The notes under the pieces: model-generated
What the model was told of the DNA's origin: nothing
Databases searched by the model: none
What the model saw: only the letters and a program-made list of their open reading frames with translations
Position numbers and translations under genes: made by a program
Assembly: GCA_963516675.1 (NCBI GenBank)
Contig: CAUQBH010000005.1
Location: 62,001-126,000 of the forward strand
Length of the DNA: 64,000 bases
Direction: 5' to 3'
Source: JABCPE02 sp963516675
GTDB taxonomy: Bacteria; Bacteroidota; Bacteroidia; Flavobacteriales; Weeksellaceae
Part shown: positions 59,642 to 64,000 of the stretch, one piece after another
Layout: every line of letters starts with the position of its first letter
How positions within the stretch are numbered: position 1 is the stretch's first letter

Positions 59642-61795
59642 TTATCCTATTTCTATTCCGTTTTCTACCTTTTCATCAGGCGTCACGAAAGATAGTTTGC
59701 CATCTGGTTTGGTTGTAAGCAGAAGCATTCCTTGGGACTCTATTCCTCGGATTTTTCTTGGAGCAAGGTTTAGAAGAATCATCACTTGTTTCCCAATGAT
59801 TTCCTCAGGGCTGAAACTTTCTGCAATTCCCGAAACCACGGTGCGAACATCTACGCCAGTATCTACTTTTAGTTTTAGTAATTTATCAGCTTTTTCTACC
59901 TTTTCAGCTTCTAAAATCGTAGCTGTTCTAAGGTCTATTTTCGTAAAGTCATCAAATGAAATTTGTTCTTTCATAGGGTTTGCGTTAGGATTGGTTTTTT
60001 GATTGTTTATTTTTGTGTTTTCCAGCTTTTTGATTTGAGCCTCTATCACATCATCCTCTATTTTAGAGAAAAGCAGCGGCATTTCATTGATTTGGTGCCC
60101 TTTCGGAATTATAGGAAGATCATTTGATAAAATTTTTGTAAATTGAAACCAAAACAAATCATTAAATTTATATGAAATATCAGAACCTGTCTCTTTTTTG
60201 ATAATAGAATTATGAATGGGGTCGATAGTTTTTAAATAATCCTCATATATAATAGAGTTAGTATTGAAAGATTTTTTTATTTTTTCAGATGTAAAAGGAA
60301 GAAAAGGTTCGCAAACAATGGCTAATAACCCAACAATTTGTGATGCTACAAATATTTGAGTCTTTACTCGTTCAGGGTTATTTTTGATTATTTTCCAAGG
60401 CTCTTCATCGGCAAGGTATTTATTTCCCAATCTTGCTAAATTCATCATTTCATTGAGAGCATTTCTGAATTCAAATTTTTCTAAATAATCACCAATATTA
60501 TTAGGGATATGTTTTATCGCTTTTAATACCATATAATCACTATTAGTTAATTCATTAGGTTGTGGTATTTTTCCTTCATAATATTTATGAATTAAAACAG
60601 CTACGCGATTGATAAAATTCCCAAAAATTCCTACCAATTCCGAATTGTTTTTGGTCTGAAAATCTTTCCAAGTAAAATTATTATCCTTTGTCTCTGGCGC
60701 CGAAGAAAGCAGTGCGTAGCGCAGTGCATCCTGCTGGTCAGGGAAATCTTCTACATATTCATGAGCCCATACAGCCCAGTTTCTAGAAGTAGAAATTTTA
60801 TCATTTTCAAGGTTAAGGAATTCAAACGCAGGGACATTTTTCGGCATGATGTAGTCTCCGTGAGCTTTCATCATCGATGGGAAAATGATGCAGTGGAAGA
60901 CAATGTTATCTTTCCCAATGAAATGAATAAGGTCTGTTTCTTCATTTTGCCAAAAATCTTTCCAGTTTTTGTCGTTTTTCTCTGCCCATTCCTGCGTGAA
61001 AGAAATATAACCGATAGGCGCATCAAACCAAACATAAAGCACCTTGCCTTCGGCGTTTGGAAGCGGAACAGGAACGCCCCAGTTTAGGTCACGAGTCATG
61101 GCTCTTGGTTTTAGTCCGTCATTGAGCCAAGATTTCACTTGTCCGTATACATTAGGTTTCCAGTCGTCCTGATGCCCTTTGATAATCCATTCGTTTAGGA
61201 AGTTTTCATACTCATTTAGAGGAAGATACCAGTTTTTAGTTTCCTTTAAAATAGGCGTGTTACCGCTGAGCATGGATTTTGGGTTGATAAGCTCCGTAGG
61301 TGAAAGGGTAGAGCCGCATTTTTCGCATTGGTCGCCATAGGCGTTTTCGTTGCTACATTTAGGGCATGTTCCTACGATATATCTGTCGGCAAGGAATTCT
61401 CCTGCCTGTTCATCAAAAAATTGTTCAGAAATTTCTTCCTCGAATTTACCTTTGTTATAGAGGTTTAGAAAGAATTCTTGGCTTACTTCATAATGTTTTT
61501 GGGAAGTCGTTCTGGAATATTCATCAAAGGAAATCCCTAAATCCGCAAAAGATTTTTTGATAATTTCATGATATTTGTCCACCACATCCTGCGGAGTGAT
61601 GCCTTCTTTTTTTGCCCTGATGGTGATGGGAATTCCGTGTTCATCAGAACCACAGATAAAGGCAACTTCCTGCCCCGTACTTCTCTGAAATCTTGCATAA
61701 ACATCAGCAGGGATATATACACCCGCTAAATGCCCGATATGCACAGGTCCATTGGCATAAGGCAGGGCAGCGGTAATCATTTTTCTCTTTGACAT
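59642..61795 (-). CDS. metG: Methionine-tRNA ligase
   Basis: MetRS charges tRNA-Met. The 717-residue protein has the HIGH motif at residues 19-22 (GPVHIGHLAG), a zinc knuckle (CPKCSNENAYGDQCEKCG), a KISTS version of the KMSKS loop and a C-terminal tRNA-binding EMAP-II/Arc1p-type domain (TKIDLRTATILEAEKVEKAD) used for dimerisation. I chose ATG 61795; an upstream in-frame start at 61816 lies within the promoter box. The part from about 60120 to 60560 is more AT-rich than the rest. Confidence 0.97.
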   Translation of the reverse strand: MSKRKMITAALPYANGPVHIGHLAGVYIPADVYARFQRSTGQEVAFICGSDEHGIPITIRAKKEGITPQDVVDKYHEIIKKSFADLGISFDEYSRTTSQKHYEVSQEFFLNLYNKGKFEEEISEQFFDEQAGEFLADRYIVGTCPKCSNENAYGDQCEKCGSTLSPTELINPKSMLSGNTPILKETKNWYLPLNEYENFLNEWIIKGHQDDWKPNVYGQVKSWLNDGLKPRAMTRDLNWGVPVPLPNAEGKVLYVWFDAPIGYISFTQEWAEKNDKNWKDFWQNEETDLIHFIGKDNIVFHCIIFPSMMKAHGDYIMPKNVPAFEFLNLENDKISTSRNWAVWAHEYVEDFPDQQDALRYALLSSAPETKDNNFTWKDFQTKNNSELVGIFGNFINRVAVLIHKYYEGKIPQPNELTNSDYMVLKAIKHIPNNIGDYLEKFEFRNALNEMMNLARLGNKYLADEEPWKIIKNNPERVKTQIFVASQIVGLLAIVCEPFLPFTSEKIKKSFNTNSIIYEDYLKTIDPIHNSIIKKETGSDISYKFNDLFWFQFTKILSNDLPIIPKGHQINEMPLLFSKIEDDVIEAQIKKLENTKINNQKTNPNANPMKEQISFDDFTKIDLRTATILEAEKVEKADKLLKLKVDTGVDVRTVVSGIAESFSPEEIIGKQVMILLNLAPRKIRGIESQGMLLLTTKPDGKLSFVTPDEKVENGIEIG

Positions 61796-61813
61796 ATAAT
61801 TCCTTATTTTTTG

Positions 61814-61821
61814 CAAATATA
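61814..61821 (-). promoter_or_regulatory. Putative metG -7 box
   Basis: TATATTTG on the minus strand, 18 bases before the chosen start. It overlaps the upstream in-frame ATG at 61816, which argues against that start. Confidence 0.55.
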
Positions 61822-61940
61822 AGGATAATTGACCTATTTTTTGGTAGTTTTTATTTATGAGAAATAACAGTTTTTGTGCACAAAAGATGAAAGGCAGGTA
61901 GCGTTTGGTTATTCAAAATGTAAAATAGCGCGGCTAAATC

Positions 61941-61970
61941 TTGATTATCTTTGAAAAAAAATTACCTTTG
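61941..61970 (+). promoter_or_regulatory. Promoter of the porin-like gene
   Basis: TTG (61941-61943), a 19-base spacer and TACCTTTG (61963-61970) fit the Bacteroidota promoter; the start is 22 bases further. Confidence 0.7.
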
Positions 61971-61992
61971 TATCCGTAAAATCAATAATTAT

Positions 61993-63132
61993 ATGAAAAG
62001 AGCAATTGTGTATTTGGGAATGATTTTGATGAGTCAAAATCTATTTTCTCAGGAAGGAGAAGAAAAGGAACAGCTACAGCTACAAGTGGAAGAACCTAAA
62101 CAAGAGGTTTCTAACAAATTGTCAAATTTCACTATTTCTGGATATACGGAGGTTTTCTACTCGTATGATTTTAATCAGAGAGCAGACCACATCAGACAGC
62201 CGTTTTTTTATACATTTAACCGACACAACGAGGTGAATGTAAACATCGCAAGGCTGAAAGCAGAATATGCAACAGACAATATGCGTGCTAATATAGCCCT
62301 GATGGCGGGAACTTACCCAGAGGACAACTTGTCAGCAGAACAAGGAATGCTGAAACTGGTTCAGGAGGCGAACATCGGGTTTAGAATTTCTAAAACCAAA
62401 AACCTCTGGATAGATGCTGGGGTGATGCCGTCTTATATTGGTTCAGAAGGGGAAATCAGTAAAGATAATCTTGCTTTGACAAGAACTATCGCTGTGGCAC
62501 AAGAGCCTTTCTTCATGACAGGGGCGCAGATTACCTATATTACAGATAATAATAAATGGACTTTCATGGGAGGAGTCTATAACGGATGGCAGATAATTAA
62601 AAGACAAAATAGTAATACAAAATTGCCTGCATTTGGGGCAAGAGTAGCTTACCAACCGAATGAAAAATGGTTCTTTAATTCTTCTGCTTATATAGGAAAA
62701 GACCCTGCTACGGAAACTAAAATGAGATATTTCAATAACTTCTACACTAACTACAAGGCGAGTGACAAGTTAGAATTCCAGTTCGTGTTTGATGTTGGTG
62801 CAGAGCAGTCTGTGGAAGGTTCTAACAAGCACTATTTCTGGTGGTCTCCTAACATTTTAGCGAAATATTATTTTACGCCTAAATTCTCTACAGCGGGAAG
62901 AGTGGAGTATTTTGATGATTCTAAAGATATTATGACTTTCGGAGGAGGACAAAGATTCCAAATCTGGGGAGCATCATTAAACTTTGATTATTTAATCAAT
63001 AAAAATATGATGTGGCGTCTAGAATTTAGAAACTTACAATCTAAAGACCCTATTTTCCAAAAGATAGACCAGTCTCATCCAAATGTTAAGAATAATTTCT
63101 TCATTACCACGATGTTGGCTGCTTGGTTCTAA
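61993..63132 (+). CDS. Outer-membrane porin-like beta-barrel protein
   Basis: A 379-residue outer-membrane protein. Signal peptide with cleavage after LFSQ (about residue 19), then an acidic Glu/Gln linker (EGEEKEQLQLQVEEPKQE). The barrel part has many amphipathic strands (TISGYTEVFYSYDFNQRADH, NLWIDAGVMPSYIGSEG, FNSSAYIGKDPATETKMRYF) and ends in an aromatic residue (MLAAWF). This resembles the 'porin' (OprO-like / DUF1597-like) proteins of Flavobacteriia. I chose ATG 61993; a TTG at 61951 lies upstream of the promoter box. The permeant is unknown. Confidence 0.85.
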   Translation: MKRAIVYLGMILMSQNLFSQEGEEKEQLQLQVEEPKQEVSNKLSNFTISGYTEVFYSYDFNQRADHIRQPFFYTFNRHNEVNVNIARLKAEYATDNMRANIALMAGTYPEDNLSAEQGMLKLVQEANIGFRISKTKNLWIDAGVMPSYIGSEGEISKDNLALTRTIAVAQEPFFMTGAQITYITDNNKWTFMGGVYNGWQIIKRQNSNTKLPAFGARVAYQPNEKWFFNSSAYIGKDPATETKMRYFNNFYTNYKASDKLEFQFVFDVGAEQSVEGSNKHYFWWSPNILAKYYFTPKFSTAGRVEYFDDSKDIMTFGGGQRFQIWGASLNFDYLINKNMMWRLEFRNLQSKDPIFQKIDQSHPNVKNNFFITTMLAAWF

Positions 63133-63154
63133 TAAAATCAAAAATGATATAACG

Positions 63155-63187
63155 AAAATTCCACTCTATCATTGAGTGGAATTTTTT
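63155..63187. terminator. Bidirectional terminator
   Basis: A perfect 12-bp stem AAAATTCCACTC / GAGTGGAATTTT with a 7-base loop, followed by a T-run, between convergent genes. Confidence 0.85.
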
Positions 63188-63190
63188 ATT

Positions 63191-64000
63191 TTACGAAGTG
63201 ATGCAGAACATGGTTTCTCCTTTGTTTACGGGAGGAGTTCCTATTTTGTAAAGAATCATTCCGCTTTCTGGTGCAGATATTTTTTGAAGTAAATTTCCGA
63301 ACTCATCCGTAATATAGCCCAAATCTTCGCCTTTTTTCACATACTCGCCTGCCTTGTGTTTGTTGTAAAAAATCCCGCTTACAGGCACTTTTATATAAGT
63401 TTGTTTTGTGAAAGTCTTACGAGAGGCAGGTTTTTTGTACGGCGCCGAAGAATACATTTTCATTATTCCTATCATATTATAGATGGATTCTTTTAGCATT
63501 TTTATTTCATCAGCTCCATTTACTCCTAGTTTTCCCGCTTCAAGGCTCAGCGCAGCTACATCATTCTGAACCGCTTGTTTAAAGGCGTAGAGTGCAGGTT
63601 CGGTTTTAGAGATATTATAAGGATAACTCACGATATAGGGCAGTACAGATGCCTCGGAGAGTTTTAGGGCTGTTTTGGTTTTTTCGACAGAATCTTTGTT
63701 GTCATAATAGCAGACAAAAGGAACCAAATCCTCATTGGCATCGCCTCCGTGAATGTCCAGAAAAAAATCTGAAATAGGGATAATGTTTTTAGTAATGTAG
63801 TTTGCGATTTTTTCCGTGATGGTGCCGTTTTCTTTCCCTGGGAATGAGGTGTTTAGGTTTTTCTTGTCCGTTGGATTCAGGTAAGGAACACGCTCATAGA
63901 AAGCACCAATGTTCGTTATAGGTAAAATAATCAGTGTTCCTTTTAGTTTGGCTGGGTCTATCTCTTTCATTAGTTCCTGAACCGCCATTATAGGAGGGTA
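63191..64000 (-). CDS. AstE/aspartoacylase family metallohydrolase, 5' end outside window
   Basis: The frame stays open to base 64000, so the N-terminus is missing; an ATG at 63988 is internal (it reads YPPI-MAVQEL). The visible 270 residues include LIILPITNIGAFYERVPYLN, the metal-binding FFLDIHGGDAN and the late LSLEAGKLG. The first zinc ligands (HGxE) would lie in the missing part. The C-terminal third has a lipoyl/biotinyl-like beta domain (VPVSGIFYNKHKAGEYVKKG). Family members remove acyl groups from amino acids or act as deacylases; substrate unknown. Confidence 0.85.
   Translation of the reverse strand, partial: YPPIMAVQELMKEIDPAKLKGTLIILPITNIGAFYERVPYLNPTDKKNLNTSFPGKENGTITEKIANYITKNIIPISDFFLDIHGGDANEDLVPFVCYYDNKDSVEKTKTALKLSEASVLPYIVSYPYNISKTEPALYAFKQAVQNDVAALSLEAGKLGVNGADEIKMLKESIYNMIGIMKMYSSAPYKKPASRKTFTKQTYIKVPVSGIFYNKHKAGEYVKKGEDLGYITDEFGNLLQKISAPESGMILYKIGTPPVNKGETMFCITS

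Overview
The window is a chromosomal segment of a low-GC Bacteroidota bacterium, most likely class Flavobacteriia and probably the Chryseobacterium/Riemerella/Bergeyella group (Weeksellaceae). This rests on Bacteroidota-type promoters (-7 box TAnnTTTG, several with a TTG/TTTG box 19-21 nt upstream), almost no Shine-Dalgarno sequences, families typical of Flavobacteriia (DUF4294, DUF4920, DPP5-like S9 peptidase, YceI, C-terminal beta-barrel proteins) and the sequence character of the ribosomal proteins. Genus and species cannot be fixed from the sequence alone.

Layout. 1-1737 is a very AT-rich accessory stretch with a truncated gene, an internally deleted copy of it and one further unknown gene. 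1873-9240 holds a small secreted protein, mfd, and a two-gene operon of uncharacterised exported proteins. 9429-23166 is the large S10-spc-alpha ribosomal operon from rplC to rplQ, including secY, infA and rpoA and the short genes rpmD and rpmJ; rpsJ is not at its head. 23257-28408 has a DPP5-like peptidase, then thiL, a dCMP-deaminase-like gene, xerD and a NUDIX gene. 28511-34121 has a SulP anion transporter facing a minus-strand operon of Na+/H+ antiporter, glycosyltransferase, acyltransferase and beta-carbonic anhydrase. 34312-37675 is a groES...groEL locus split by two unrelated genes. 37734-39919 is a small accessory island: an FRG-domain gene, an 83-bp tandem hairpin repeat and a DUF6261-like gene. 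40024-64000 is mixed housekeeping: WG-repeat lipoprotein, two transporters, Dcp-type peptidase, hemerythrin, uvrB, ilvE, mnmD, free-methionine sulfoxide reductase, M42 peptidase, MerR regulator, POT peptide transporter, thioredoxin, OFA-type MFS, YceI, metG, a porin-like protein and a truncated AstE/aspartoacylase-like gene.

How the genes work together. The ribosomal operon supplies most of the ribosome plus the translocon and RNA polymerase alpha. mfd and uvrB are both nucleotide-excision repair genes but lie far apart. Carbonic anhydrase, SulP transporter and the antiporter plausibly form a bicarbonate/pH module. Dcp, M42, DPP5-like and POT proteins suit an amino-acid and peptide-consuming lifestyle.

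The most unusual items are the 83-bp hairpin repeat array beside the FRG and DUF6261-like genes, the split groES/groEL locus with a non-CIRCE palindrome, and the internally deleted paralogue at the window start. No rRNA, tRNA, CRISPR array, intact insertion sequence or prophage was recognised; a tRNA missed by eye cannot be excluded.
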